In this document: positions 9,026-17,021 of the stretch, in pieces
Layout of the letters: each line of letters begins with the position of its first letter
Position numbering within the stretch: position 1 is the stretch's first letter
DNA from: JAIOZK01 sp964468645
GTDB taxonomy: Bacteria > Bacteroidota > Bacteroidia > Bacteroidales > JAIOZK01
Assembly (NCBI GenBank): GCA_964468645.1
Contig: CAYXUU010000024.1
Coordinates: forward strand, 22,689 to 86,688
Direction of reading: 5' to 3'
Length of the DNA: 64,000 nt
The notes under the pieces: model-generated
What the model was told of the DNA's origin: nothing
Database searches by the model: none
Seen by the model: the letters and a program-made list of their open reading frames with translations, nothing else
Program-made: the position numbers and the translations under genes

Positions 9026-9165
9026 CCATAAAAAGAAAAGCCGGAAGTGAGTTTCCTCAACTTCCGACCTTTCCAACCAAAACCAAATTTATTAATTATG
9101 AGAAAGTTGCCGCCGTAGGAAATGGCGACAAGACCTTTTTACTTTTATTAACCAAAAAATCAAAT
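9026..9165. ncRNA. Candidate structured RNA with two hairpins (strand uncertain)
   Basis: This gene-free stretch holds two hairpins about 60 bases apart. The first (about 9038-9067) pairs CGGAAGTGAG with CTCAACTTCCG; on the minus strand it has a GAAA loop and is followed by CTTTTCTTTTT, a good intrinsic terminator. The second (about 9106-9135) pairs TTGCCGCC with GGCGACAA; on the plus strand it is followed by a T-rich run. Read leftward the segment resembles a small RNA ending in a terminator; read rightward it has AACCAAAACCAAAT, a Bacteroidota leader-like string, before ATGAGAAAG and an immediate stop. The rest of 8955-9376 is AT-rich with nothing else recognised. Confidence 0.4.
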
Positions 9166-9376
9166 AACATTTCCAATACCTTATCAACTATTGTGCCAGA
9201 ATTCCGAACACCTTAATTATCAATGTAAATAAATTGTTAAAAATTTCTAAAATTCAATTATATCAACTACTATAGATACATTAATGCGTATGCTATAAAA
9301 ACTCCTTATATATATAACAGAAAAAAATGGATTTTGTTTTTCCCGGATTGAAATAAATGTGCCATATTGACGGAAA

Positions 9377-10681
9377 TTATTTGATCTCGCCAAACAAATC
9401 AAACTCCTCTGCCCTGTTGATCCTTACCTGGTAAAAGTTTCCTGTAATCAGAGTAGTATTCCTGGAGGGTATTAATATTTCATTGTCAACTTCAGGAGAA
9501 TCATGGGCCGATCTGCCGGTGTAATAATCCTGCTCTTTACCATCGATCAGGACTTTTATATCCTTACCAACATATTGTTGATTATTCTCAAATGAGATAT
9601 TCTCCTGAAGGCGCATCAATTCATCCATGCGTTCCTTTTTTATTTCAGTGGGTATATCATCAGCAAGTTTAAAAGCTGCTGTATCCTCTTCGGGTGAATA
9701 GGGGAATACTCCCATTCGCTCAAACTTTGTATCACTGACAAAGTCCAGCAATTCAATAAACTCCTTATCGGTTTCCCCTGGATAGCCGGTAATCATTGTT
9801 GATCTTAAGGCAGCATCAGGTACTTTCATTCTTATGAGATCAACAAGTTCAAAGGTCTCTTTCTTTGTAATTCCCCGTCGCATCGATTTCAGTATCCTGT
9901 CGCTGATATGCTGTAATGGAATATCAAGATAGTGGCATATTTTCTCAGATTGGGAAATTGTATCTAAAACTTCTACAGGAAAATTTGAAGGATATAAATA
10001 GTGTAATCGTATCCATTCGATTTTCTCTATCTGTTCAAGTTTAACAATCAATTCATTGAGCATCGACTTCTTATATATATCGAGGCCATAATAGGACAGA
10101 TCCTGTGAAATGAGTATTAGTTCTTTTACGCCTGAATTGGCCAGGTAATTTGCTTCTTTAACAATATCTTCAACCGTTCTTGATCGGTGCCTTCCCCGGA
10201 TCATTGGGATTGCACAGAACGAACATTTTCTATCACATCCTTCTGCAATTTTAAGGTAGGCATAATGTGATGGTGTTGTCAAAATCCGCTCCCCGGCCAG
10301 CTCTTTGCTATAATCAATATCCAGGTAATCCAGTATTTCACTGAATTGGTCAACACCAAAATATATATCAACCTCAGGGATTTCTTTTTCCAGTTCAGGT
10401 TTGTAGCGCTGCGAAAGACAGCCCATGACGATCAGGTTTTTCAATTGGTTGCTGTTCCTGCCTGCAGCATATGACAGTATGGTATCGACAGATTCCTGTT
10501 TGGCATCATTAATAAATCCACAGGTATTGATAATCACTGTTTCGCTTGGTTTATCTGAATTATGAAAAACAGTATATCCATGCTTATCCAGTTTTCCCAT
10601 CAAAACCTCGGAATCAACAAGGTTCTTGGAACATCCAAGGGTAACAATGTTTATGCTTTTATTTTTCTTACGGGTTTGCAG
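9377..10681 (-). CDS. rimO: Ribosomal protein S12 methylthiotransferase RimO, apparent CTG start
   Basis: 434 residues if read from CTG. A start at the TTG/ATG near 10600-10603 would give about 408 residues and remove INIVTLGCSKNLVDSEV, which holds the first of three N-terminal Fe-S cysteines. In-frame coding extends upstream to a TAA at about 10696 with no ATG, GTG or TTG; the best initiator is CTG, giving LQTRKKNKSINIVTLGC. The other MTTase cysteines are in INTCGF and MGCLSQRY; the radical SAM motif is AEGCDRKCSFCAIP; a C-terminal TRAM domain follows. RimO adds a methylthio group to an Asp of S12. It lies 21 bases after ftsY on the same strand. Confidence 0.9.
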   Translation of the reverse strand: MQTRKKNKSINIVTLGCSKNLVDSEVLMGKLDKHGYTVFHNSDKPSETVIINTCGFINDAKQESVDTILSYAAGRNSNQLKNLIVMGCLSQRYKPELEKEIPEVDIYFGVDQFSEILDYLDIDYSKELAGERILTTPSHYAYLKIAEGCDRKCSFCAIPMIRGRHRSRTVEDIVKEANYLANSGVKELILISQDLSYYGLDIYKKSMLNELIVKLEQIEKIEWIRLHYLYPSNFPVEVLDTISQSEKICHYLDIPLQHISDRILKSMRRGITKKETFELVDLIRMKVPDAALRSTMITGYPGETDKEFIELLDFVSDTKFERMGVFPYSPEEDTAAFKLADDIPTEIKKERMDELMRLQENISFENNQQYVGKDIKVLIDGKEQDYYTGRSAHDSPEVDNEILIPSRNTTLITGNFYQVRINRAEEFDLFGEIK

Positions 10682-10702
10682 GGCAGGATATTATTTGGTG
10701 AA

Positions 10703-11647
10703 TTAACTGAACAGACTGTCAACAAATTCAAATCTGTTAAACACCTGCAGGTCTTCAATCTTCTCTCCTATTCCGATATATTTTACGGGAATCCTGAACT
10801 GGTCAGAAATTCCTATGACCACACCTCCTTTTGCGGTGCCATCAAGCTTGGTAAGGGCGAGTGCATTCACCTCGGTAGCTGCAGTAAACTGTTTAGCCTG
10901 CTCAATTGCATTCTGGCCTGTTGATGCATCAAGGATAAGCAGTATCTCATGCGGAGCATCAGGGATCAGCTTTTGCATTACCCGCTTTACCTTGGTGAGT
11001 TCATTCATCAGGTTGACTTTATTGTGCAAACGGCCTGCGGTATCAATAATCACCACATCTGCATTATTCGCCAGGGCTGATGATAGTGTGTCGTATGCAA
11101 CACTTGCTGGATCTGCTCCCATACCCTGTGAAACCAAGGGTACATCGGCCCTTTTTGACCAGATCCCGATCTGATCAACAGCGGCGGCACGGAATGTGTC
11201 CGCTGCACCCAGAATTACTGAATTACCTGCCTTTTTGAACTGAGCAGCCAGCTTACCAATAGTTGTTGTTTTACCAACGCCATTAACACCAACAACCATA
11301 ATCACATATGGTTTTTTATCGGCAGGCAATGTAAAGTCAACATTATCTGTACTATTATTCTCCTGTAGCAATCCTGCTATTTCTTCTTTAAGGATATGGT
11401 TGAGATCGGCGGTGGTAATATATTTATCTTTTGATACACGGCTTTCAATTCTTTCAATTATTTTAAGGGTCGTTTCGACACCTACATCAGAAGTAACCAG
11501 CACCTCTTCAAGATTATCAAGGACCTCTTCATCTACTTTCGATTTACCGATAACAGCCCTGGAGATCTTTGAAAAGACACTCTGTTTGGTCTTTTCCAAG
11601 CCTTTATCAAGGTCTTTCTTTTTGTCTTTTGACAGAAATGAAAACAT
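10703..11647 (-). CDS. ftsY: Signal recognition particle receptor FtsY
   Basis: 314 residues, the compact form without a long acidic N-terminal region. An N domain of four helices is followed by the G domain: GVNGVGKTTTIGKLAAQF (G1), DTFRAAAVDQ, DTAGRLHNK (G3), TKLDGTAKGG (G4/G5 region) and a C-terminal IGIGEKIEDLQVFN. FtsY is the GTPase that docks SRP-ribosome complexes at the inner membrane. It lies downstream of rpmG-DUF4295 after an intrinsic terminator, with rimO following, an order common in this phylum. Confidence 0.96.
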   Translation of the reverse strand: MFSFLSKDKKKDLDKGLEKTKQSVFSKISRAVIGKSKVDEEVLDNLEEVLVTSDVGVETTLKIIERIESRVSKDKYITTADLNHILKEEIAGLLQENNSTDNVDFTLPADKKPYVIMVVGVNGVGKTTTIGKLAAQFKKAGNSVILGAADTFRAAAVDQIGIWSKRADVPLVSQGMGADPASVAYDTLSSALANNADVVIIDTAGRLHNKVNLMNELTKVKRVMQKLIPDAPHEILLILDASTGQNAIEQAKQFTAATEVNALALTKLDGTAKGGVVIGISDQFRIPVKYIGIGEKIEDLQVFNRFEFVDSLFS

Positions 11648-11668
11648 TACAATTACTTTTTCCGGTAT

Positions 11669-11702
11669 AAAAAAAGCTTTTTCCGATTAAAGGAAAAAGC
11701 CT
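11669..11702 (-). terminator. Intrinsic terminator after the rpmG-DUF4295 unit
   Basis: On the minus strand GCTTTTTCC pairs with GGAAAAAGC across a 7-base loop and is followed by a run of seven Ts. It lies between the DUF4295 stop and the ftsY start, so ftsY expression depends on read-through or a promoter within the spacer. Confidence 0.75.
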
Positions 11703-11724
11703 TTAATATTATATAGTATGTGAT

Positions 11725-11874
11725 CTACTTCTTAAGAGTCTCTTTTACAAGATCATGAGGGACAACTTCTTCAACAAAGGTATAAGCACCTGTTTTTTCA
11801 GATTTTCTCATTCTGATAACCTTTGTATAATCTTTTCCCTTTTGCTGCAGGGTTGCTACTACTTTCTTTGCCAT
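11725..11874 (-). CDS. DUF4295 family protein
   Basis: A small gene of 49 codons, MAKKVVATLQQKG through to DLVKETLKK. It matches DUF4295, a basic protein of about 50 residues found essentially only in Bacteroidota and almost always directly after rpmG. The place in a ribosomal-protein operon and the high lysine content suggest a ribosome-associated role, but none is proven to my knowledge. The ATG lies 11 bases after the rpmG stop. Confidence 0.9.
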   Translation of the reverse strand: MAKKVVATLQQKGKDYTKVIRMRKSEKTGAYTFVEEVVPHDLVKETLKK

Positions 11875-11885
11875 GATTCAATTAA

Positions 11886-12074
11886 TTATTTAATTTCTTT
11901 ATGAACCGTCATCTTTTTAAGTATGGGGTTGAATTTCTTCAGCTCAAGCCTTTCCGGGTGATTCTTCTTGTTTTTTGTTGTTATATACCTGGAAGTTCCC
12001 GGTACGCCACTTGACTTGTGCTCCGTACACTCCAAGATTACCTGTACCCGCTGATCTTTAGTCTTTTTAGCCAT
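11886..12074 (-). CDS. rpmG: 50S ribosomal protein L33
   Basis: 62 residues. VQVILECTEHKSSGVPGTSRY and TTKNKKNHPERLELKKFNP are the L33 signatures. Of the zinc-binding cysteines found in the C+ form only one (in ECTEH) is present, so this is the zinc-free (C-) type. rpmB (L28), the usual upstream neighbour, is absent here; the gene instead follows a strong promoter and repeats. Confidence 0.96.
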   Translation of the reverse strand: MAKKTKDQRVQVILECTEHKSSGVPGTSRYITTKNKKNHPERLELKKFNPILKKMTVHKEIK

Positions 12075-12102
12075 CTTTATATTCTTATAATTTTCAGGGG
12101 TG

Positions 12103-12110
12103 CAAAGATA
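12103..12110 (-). promoter_or_regulatory. -7 element for rpmG
   Basis: TATCTTTG followed by CACC on the minus strand, 29 bases before the rpmG ATG. Confidence 0.7.
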
Positions 12111-12161
12111 TTAATATTGATTTAAAAATCAAATTATTTGTTAGATATATTTTTGGGGGAG

Positions 12162-12222
12162 CGTTGAATGGTTGAGGGATCGAGGGATCGAGGGTCAAGG
12201 GTTGAGTGGTTGAGTAGGTAAG
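12162..12222. repeat. Low-complexity GGTTGAG/GGATCGAG tract
   Basis: Irregular repeats of GGTTGAG, GGGATCGA and GGTCAAG with an 8-base local period. The space between here and xerD holds this tract, a second one and the xerD promoter; no gene is visible. Confidence 0.7.
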
Positions 12223-12360
12223 TGGGTATGTTCGAACTTACAGGGGAGGGTGCTCAAATAACTGTGTCAAAATTAAGTTTACTCAGAGTGCTCCCACTAA
12301 GCGCTTATACGTATTAAATGGTATGTTCTGCTTCGGAAGTTATAAACACTAAGCGGTTTA

Positions 12361-12412
12361 GCATCCAGTATCCAATATCCAATTTCCAGTATCCAGTATC
12401 CAGCTTCCGGCA
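12361..12412. repeat. Low-complexity ATCCAGT/ATCCAAT tract
   Basis: About five imperfect 10-base units of the type TATCCAGTAT/TCCAATTTCC directly upstream of the xerD promoter. They would encode YPISNFQYP in frame with xerD, so an upstream start should not be used. Confidence 0.7.
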
Positions 12413-12418
12413 ATTGTC

Positions 12419-12426
12419 TATCTTTG
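12419..12426 (+). promoter_or_regulatory. -7 element for xerD, very close to the start codon
   Basis: TATCTTTG ends only 5 bases before the ATG, so transcription would start at or next to the start codon and the mRNA may be leaderless. Confidence 0.55.
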
Positions 12427-12431
12427 ATACA

Positions 12432-13340
12432 ATGAACTGGCAACCCTACATAAGAGGATTCAGGGCTTATTTACAGCTCGAGAAATCATTGTCGGTAAAT
12501 TCCATTAAGGCCTACCTTCACGATGTTAATTTATTAATACAACATTTGAAAGCAGAAAACAAGGATCTGTCCCCTGGCAACATAAAGCATAAAGACCTCA
12601 AGAGTTTCATAAAAATGCTGTCGGAAATTAGCTTAAGCGCATCATCTCAGGCAAGGATCATCTCAGGTATCAAAGCATTTTATAAATATCTTCTTCTGGA
12701 AGACATTGTTGAGGTAGATCCGACTGCATTGATAGAGGCTCCATCAACCGGCAGAAAACTTCCGGAAACTTTAAGTGCCGGGGAGATTGACAGCATCATC
12801 AATGCTATAGACAGAAGCACAACTGAGGGTGAAAGAAATGTTGCCATCCTTGAAACACTTTATGGATGCGGGTTGAGAGTATCAGAACTTGTAAATCTCA
12901 AAATTACAGATATCTACTTCAATGATGGATTTCTGAGAATAATTGGAAAAGGAAATAAAGAAAGACTTGTACCGCTGGGCAAAACTGCCGCAAAACAACT
13001 TAAGATATATATTCAAAGTGTCCGGGTACATCAAAAGCCTGTAAAGGATGCGGAAGATTATGTTTTCCTGAACAACCGGGGCAATAAATTATCACGTGTC
13101 ATGATATTTCTTATTATCAGGAAAACAGCAGAGAAAGCTGGCATACAAAAAAAAATAGGTCCCCATACCTTCAGGCATTCCTTTGCAACCCACCTAGTTG
13201 AAGGTGGTGCCAATCTCAGGGCGGTTCAGGAAATGCTAGGCCATAGTTCAATTACAACTACTGAAATTTATACCCACCTAGACAGGACATACCTGAGAAA
13301 AACCATCGATGAATTTCATCCAAGATATATGAAAAAATAG
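12432..13340 (+). CDS. xerD: Tyrosine recombinase XerD/XerC
   Basis: 302 residues from MNWQPYIRGF, the normal Xer length. An N-terminal SAM-like core-binding domain (about 1-90) precedes a catalytic domain with R in GCGLRVSELVNL, HTFRHSFATHL (HxxR) and LGHSSITTTEIYTHLD (catalytic Tyr). Xer recombinases resolve chromosome dimers at dif. The gene sits alone between repeat tracts and has no excisionase or att-like neighbours, so it is read as the housekeeping recombinase rather than a phage integrase. Whether it is XerC or XerD cannot be told without comparison. Confidence 0.9.
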   Translation: MNWQPYIRGFRAYLQLEKSLSVNSIKAYLHDVNLLIQHLKAENKDLSPGNIKHKDLKSFIKMLSEISLSASSQARIISGIKAFYKYLLLEDIVEVDPTALIEAPSTGRKLPETLSAGEIDSIINAIDRSTTEGERNVAILETLYGCGLRVSELVNLKITDIYFNDGFLRIIGKGNKERLVPLGKTAAKQLKIYIQSVRVHQKPVKDAEDYVFLNNRGNKLSRVMIFLIIRKTAEKAGIQKKIGPHTFRHSFATHLVEGGANLRAVQEMLGHSSITTTEIYTHLDRTYLRKTIDEFHPRYMKK

Positions 13341-13470
13341 ATGCTGGATGATGGAATCTGGAAACTGGAAGCTGGAAGCTGGAAATCGGAATTTGGAAAC
13401 TTGAAATTGTGTCTAATCTCTAATATCTATCTTATAGTTTCTAGCTTCTAGCTTCTAGCTTTTAGCTCAA
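13341..13470. repeat. Low-complexity tract with an imperfect inverted repeat
   Basis: Starts with repeated CTGGAAGCTGGAAG units and ends with repeated TTCTAGCTTCTAGC units. The two halves are roughly inverted, so a transcript could fold back. It separates xerD from the convergent acidic-protein gene. Confidence 0.7.
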
Positions 13471-13925
13471 AACTCTTCTATCTCCCCCTTATCATTAACA
13501 AGTACGCCCCAGTTAACAGCAACAAGTTCATTTTCTTCAAAAAAGAAGTCTATCATCCCATCCTCGAAAGAAACCCTGCGTTCACCATCTTCTTCATCTT
13601 CAGTTTCTAGTTCTTCATAACCGTTTTCTTTCATCGTTTCAACGATTTCTTTCTCACTCAAATCAAACACCCGTTTACCAAAAAGGGTAGCTTCCGTATT
13701 ATCGACTTCAAAACAGGAAAGGACCGATTTTTCTATTCCTTCAAAAAAGGCAGATATCCCTTTATCCCAATAGTTAAGGATAATGGTATTAAACTCATCC
13801 TCATCTTCAATATCTTCCATCTCCTTGGCTTCACCAAGATATGATATCAGTTTTTCAGAAGAATCACCGAAATTGAGTTCTCCGAGCCCTTCTTTAGGTT
13901 TGATCTCTAATGTTATCATTTTCAT
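13467..13925 (-). CDS. Acidic protein of unknown function
   Basis: 152 residues from the first of two near-adjacent ATGs (MKM-ITLEIKP); the open frame extends 26 codons further into the SDR gene but without a conserved start. The protein is very acidic, with patches such as EDIEDEDEFN and ETEDEEDGERR. KPKEGLGELNFGDSSEKLISYLG near the N terminus resembles the 'G-x-LxFG...E....LG' opening of small uncharacterised bacterial families. No signal peptide or membrane segment. It follows the SDR gene by 22 bases and may be co-transcribed. Function unknown. Confidence 0.75.
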   Translation of the reverse strand: MKMITLEIKPKEGLGELNFGDSSEKLISYLGEAKEMEDIEDEDEFNTIILNYWDKGISAFFEGIEKSVLSCFEVDNTEATLFGKRVFDLSEKEIVETMKENGYEELETEDEEDGERRVSFEDGMIDFFFEENELVAVNWGVLVNDKGEIEEF

Positions 13926-13947
13926 TATACAAGTTTTATTGTTTTTA

Positions 13948-14754
13948 CTATTTAAATGGAGAGTCAGGTTCTTTGGCCATATGGTTATAAACAATTTTAT
14001 CAAGCCAGGCTGGAAACAACTTATTAAGGAACACAGTCATTTTCCCCTGGCCTGTCATGACAAGTGATCGCTTTCTTTTGTTAACAGCAATCCTGATCCG
14101 TTTGGCCACTTCGGGTGCCGACATCATCTTGTCTTCATCCCGGGGTGATTCCCCCTGTTCTTTACCATGTTCATTGAGCGCAGTATTTCTGATATTTGTA
14201 GATGTAAAACCTGGGCAGGCAATTAAAACATGCAGGCCATTTTTTAGATTCTCTATTCTTAAGGTTTCAAGAAAACCATGCATGGCAAACTTTGAAGAAG
14301 AGTAACCTGTCCTGCCCGGCAAGCCTTTATATCCTGCTATGGATGATACACCTACAACAGAACCGCCGGATTCAAGCAAATATGGCAGGGCATATTTTGT
14401 ACAATAAACAGTACCCCAGAAATTTACATTCATAAGATCCTGCAATACACTGATATCACACTCATTGAATAATGCCCGCATTGAAACACCTGCATTGTTG
14501 ATAAGTATATCAATTCTTCCAAAATCGTCAACAGCCTTCAGGACAAGATTTTTACAATCGTTCTGTTTACTTACATCTGTCTGAACGGCGATAACCTGCT
14601 CACATTGTAATTCAAGTTCTTCTGCGATTTTATTAAGCTTTGTAATATTGCGCGCGCCCAGTACAAGTACAGTACCGGGAATAGCGTATTCCTTTGCCAG
14701 CGCCTCACCTATTCCTGATGAGGCTCCTGTTATGATGACGACTTTATGATCCAT
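13948..14754 (-). CDS. SDR-family oxidoreductase
   Basis: 268 residues from MDHKVVIITGASSGIG. Classical short-chain dehydrogenase features: TGASSGIG (cofactor loop), NNAG, SSIAG with the catalytic Ser, and YSSSKFA (YxxxK). LVLGARN after the second strand, with an Arg, suggests NADP(H). The C-terminal part (KRSLVMTGQGKMTVFLNKLFP) is like the DltE/DHRS7-type SDRs that act on lipids or steroids and often touch the membrane. A TATACTTG near-consensus -7 element lies at 14790-14797 on this strand. Confidence 0.88.
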   Translation of the reverse strand: MDHKVVIITGASSGIGEALAKEYAIPGTVLVLGARNITKLNKIAEELELQCEQVIAVQTDVSKQNDCKNLVLKAVDDFGRIDILINNAGVSMRALFNECDISVLQDLMNVNFWGTVYCTKYALPYLLESGGSVVGVSSIAGYKGLPGRTGYSSSKFAMHGFLETLRIENLKNGLHVLIACPGFTSTNIRNTALNEHGKEQGESPRDEDKMMSAPEVAKRIRIAVNKRKRSLVMTGQGKMTVFLNKLFPAWLDKIVYNHMAKEPDSPFK

Positions 14755-14868
14755 TATTTTACTTCTCCTGAACAACTTATGATGGAATGCAAGTATAGGT
14801 GAAAAATTCCTGACTAGCCAATTATTTTTTTAACAATTGAAATCATAGCCTGATATTTAACAAATTGA

Positions 14869-14876
14869 TAAATTTG
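14869..14876 (+). promoter_or_regulatory. -7 element for the class III aminotransferase gene
   Basis: TAAATTTG, an exact match, 24 bases before the ATG. Confidence 0.6.
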
Positions 14877-14900
14877 TCCTTTTATCAACAGTAATTGAAA

Positions 14901-16094
14901 ATGCTATCCGACAGGGAAATATTTCAGCAATATATGGGATTACCATCCTCAGAGCCACTTGGTATTGAAATTAAACATGCAGAAGGTATTTACCTTTACG
15001 GAAAGGACGAAAAAAAATATATTGATCTCGTATCAGGAGTTTCTGTAAGCAATCTCGGGCATAATCAGCCAGCGATTATAAGGGCAATAAAAGAACAGGC
15101 CGAAAAACACACACACCTGATGGTTTATGGAGAACTTGTTCAGTCTCCTCAAATACGACTTGCTGCATTGCTTAATAAAAGTTTACCTGAACATCTTAGT
15201 TGTTCCTTCTTTGTTAATTCAGGGAGTGAGGCTATTGAAGGTGCTTTGAAACTGTCGAAAAGATATACCGGCAGGTCAGAAATTATTTGCTTTAAAAATG
15301 CTTACCATGGTGGAACACATGGGGCCCTGAGTATTCTTGGAAATGAACAGCTCAAATATGCTTTCAGGCCCTTACTTCCCCATATCAGGCAACTCGATTT
15401 TAATAACACTGATCAACTCGATCAGATCTCTGAGAATACAGCCTGTGTAGTTATCGAACCCATACAGGCCGAGGCAGGTATCATACTTCCTGATGAGGGA
15501 TATCTTGAACTCCTCAGGGTAAAATGTAATACCACAGGTACATTGCTGGTATTTGATGAGATTCAAATGGGCATGGGCCGGACAGGGAAACTTTTTAGTT
15601 TTGAACATACAAATAATGTCCCTGACATACTTTGCCTGGCAAAAGCTTTCGGGGGTGGAATGCCACTCGGGGCATTTATTTCTTCAAAGCGGATTATGAA
15701 TTCTTTCACCAGCAACCCTGAACTGGGCCATTTAACAACTTTTGGCGGTCATCCTGTTTCGTGCGCTGCAGCGCTGGCTTCCCTGGAAATCCTTACCGAA
15801 GGATCAATCATTGGAAAGGTTGATGAGAAAGGAATGAAAATAAGTAAATACCTGGAAAAGCATCCTGAGGTTGCAAATATCCGCCAGGCTGGACTGATGC
15901 TGGGAATTGACCTGAAGTATCCTGAAAAAATGAACGAGCTGATGAAAATCTTCATTAAAAATGGATTGATTATGGATCGCTTTCTTTTTAATGAAATAGC
16001 TTTCAGGATAGCTCCTCCGCTGGTTATCACAGATGAAGAGGTTGATGAGGTATGTCGGCTTGTGTATGGGTGTTTGGATGAGGTTGAGGGTTGA
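14901..16094 (+). CDS. Class III aminotransferase (acetylornithine/omega-amino-acid type)
   Basis: 397 residues from the ATG two codons after an alternative TTG. PLP-binding features of subgroup III are present: NSGSEAIEGALKLSKRYTG, FDEIQMGMGRTGK, and the Schiff-base Lys in LCLAKAFGGGMPLGAF. It transfers an amino group from an omega- or alpha-amino acid to a keto acid; length and motifs fit acetylornithine aminotransferase, GABA aminotransferase or diaminobutyrate aminotransferase. No arginine-biosynthesis genes are adjacent, so the substrate is open. Confidence 0.88.
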   Translation: MLSDREIFQQYMGLPSSEPLGIEIKHAEGIYLYGKDEKKYIDLVSGVSVSNLGHNQPAIIRAIKEQAEKHTHLMVYGELVQSPQIRLAALLNKSLPEHLSCSFFVNSGSEAIEGALKLSKRYTGRSEIICFKNAYHGGTHGALSILGNEQLKYAFRPLLPHIRQLDFNNTDQLDQISENTACVVIEPIQAEAGIILPDEGYLELLRVKCNTTGTLLVFDEIQMGMGRTGKLFSFEHTNNVPDILCLAKAFGGGMPLGAFISSKRIMNSFTSNPELGHLTTFGGHPVSCAAALASLEILTEGSIIGKVDEKGMKISKYLEKHPEVANIRQAGLMLGIDLKYPEKMNELMKIFIKNGLIMDRFLFNEIAFRIAPPLVITDEEVDEVCRLVYGCLDEVEG

Positions 16095-16183
16095 AGGTTG
16101 AGGATTAAAGGTTGAAAGTTGAAAGGTTGAGTATTAAAGGTTGAAAGTTGAAAGGTTGAGGAGTTGAGTGAGTGGAGTGAGTA
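16080..16183. repeat. Low-complexity GGTTGAA/AGGTTGAG tract
   Basis: About a dozen 7-8-base units (GGTTGAGG, GTTGAAA, ATTAAAG). It begins inside the last codons of the aminotransferase, whose C terminus is therefore partly repeat-derived. Confidence 0.75.
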
Positions 16184-16232
16184 AAAGAACCAAGCGGATT
16201 GGGCAGATTAGCGCAAACTAAATTATTATCAT

Positions 16233-16796
16233 ATGATGGTTTTTAAAAGAATATCAGGGTTGTTTTTGATGATTATGGGATTGTCAATCATTGCCACATG
16301 GATCATGTTGTTTTTTGATGATGAAATTCCCGGGATGCATGAAGAGCTGTTCAGTTTCATTTTCCACTGGGCTTCTGAGTTGTTCCTTGCGATCTCAGGT
16401 ATTATTGTTGGATTGCATCTGTTAGGGAAGGAAAAATGGCCATTAAAAGCCTTGTTCTTTATCCTGGGATTGGCTGTGTGTTCCACCTATCATGCCACAT
16501 CATATTATCTCTTTAAAAACTATAATATTTCTTTTGTTGTTTTCATTGGATTCTTCCTTGTCATCTCCCTGGTTTTATTGATAACAGGATTAAGAATTAT
16601 AAAACAGGAAAAGAATGGGTTCATGATCCTATTCGGATTATTCTCCCTCGGAGTCATGATCTATCTCATACTTAATCTGGCCGGCCAGTTCGGACAGGAT
16701 GGTGAATGGGCTGCGTTTGTAAATATGATATTCCTGATTTTAGTCGGTTTATTCTATTCGTGGAAGCTGATCTGGAATAGAGGGGGATGGTTTTGA
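16233..16796 (+). CDS. Uncharacterised multi-pass membrane protein
   Basis: 187 residues with six likely membrane segments (about 7-25, 40-65, 72-95, 100-122, 130-150, 160-182) and very short loops. No conserved polar motif is evident. Typical of small orphan inner-membrane proteins in Bacteroidota. It is isolated between two repeat tracts, and its last codons run into the second tract. Function unknown. Confidence 0.7.
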   Translation: MMVFKRISGLFLMIMGLSIIATWIMLFFDDEIPGMHEELFSFIFHWASELFLAISGIIVGLHLLGKEKWPLKALFFILGLAVCSTYHATSYYLFKNYNISFVVFIGFFLVISLVLLITGLRIIKQEKNGFMILFGLFSLGVMIYLILNLAGQFGQDGEWAAFVNMIFLILVGLFYSWKLIWNRGGWF

Positions 16797-17020
16797 GTTT
16801 TGAGTTCTGAGTTCTGGGTTCTGGGTTCTGGGTTTAGAGTATAGAGTATTGAGTTTTGAGTTTTGCAGACAAACCTTCCAGAGTCCGAGGGTAGGAGTAC
16901 CTGGAAAAATTTGGAGATTCGGGATTTAAAGTTTCCAGTTCGAAGTTCGAAGTTCATTTATCGTTTACTACCCCATCAACTTCAAACCGGTAACTTCAAA
17001 CTGGCAACTTCTATCTGCTA
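16791..17020. repeat. Mixed low-complexity tracts (GAGTTCTGG and AACTTCAAAC)
   Basis: Two tracts with plain sequence between. The first (16791-16866) is built of GAGTTTTGAGTTCTGGGTTCTGGG-type words; the second (about 16936-17020) of CAGTTCGAAGTTCG and ACTTCAAACTGGC words. They fill the space between two convergent genes. Confidence 0.65.
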
Positions 17021-17021
17021 A

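Noticed and set aside
12318..12431. Upstream extension of xerD to an earlier ATG
   Set aside because: The added 38 residues are translated repeat words and the promoter, and the normal Xer length starts at MNWQPYIRGF.
12432..13340. xerD as an integrase of a mobile element
   Set aside because: No att-like repeats, excisionase or cargo around it, and neighbours are core genes.
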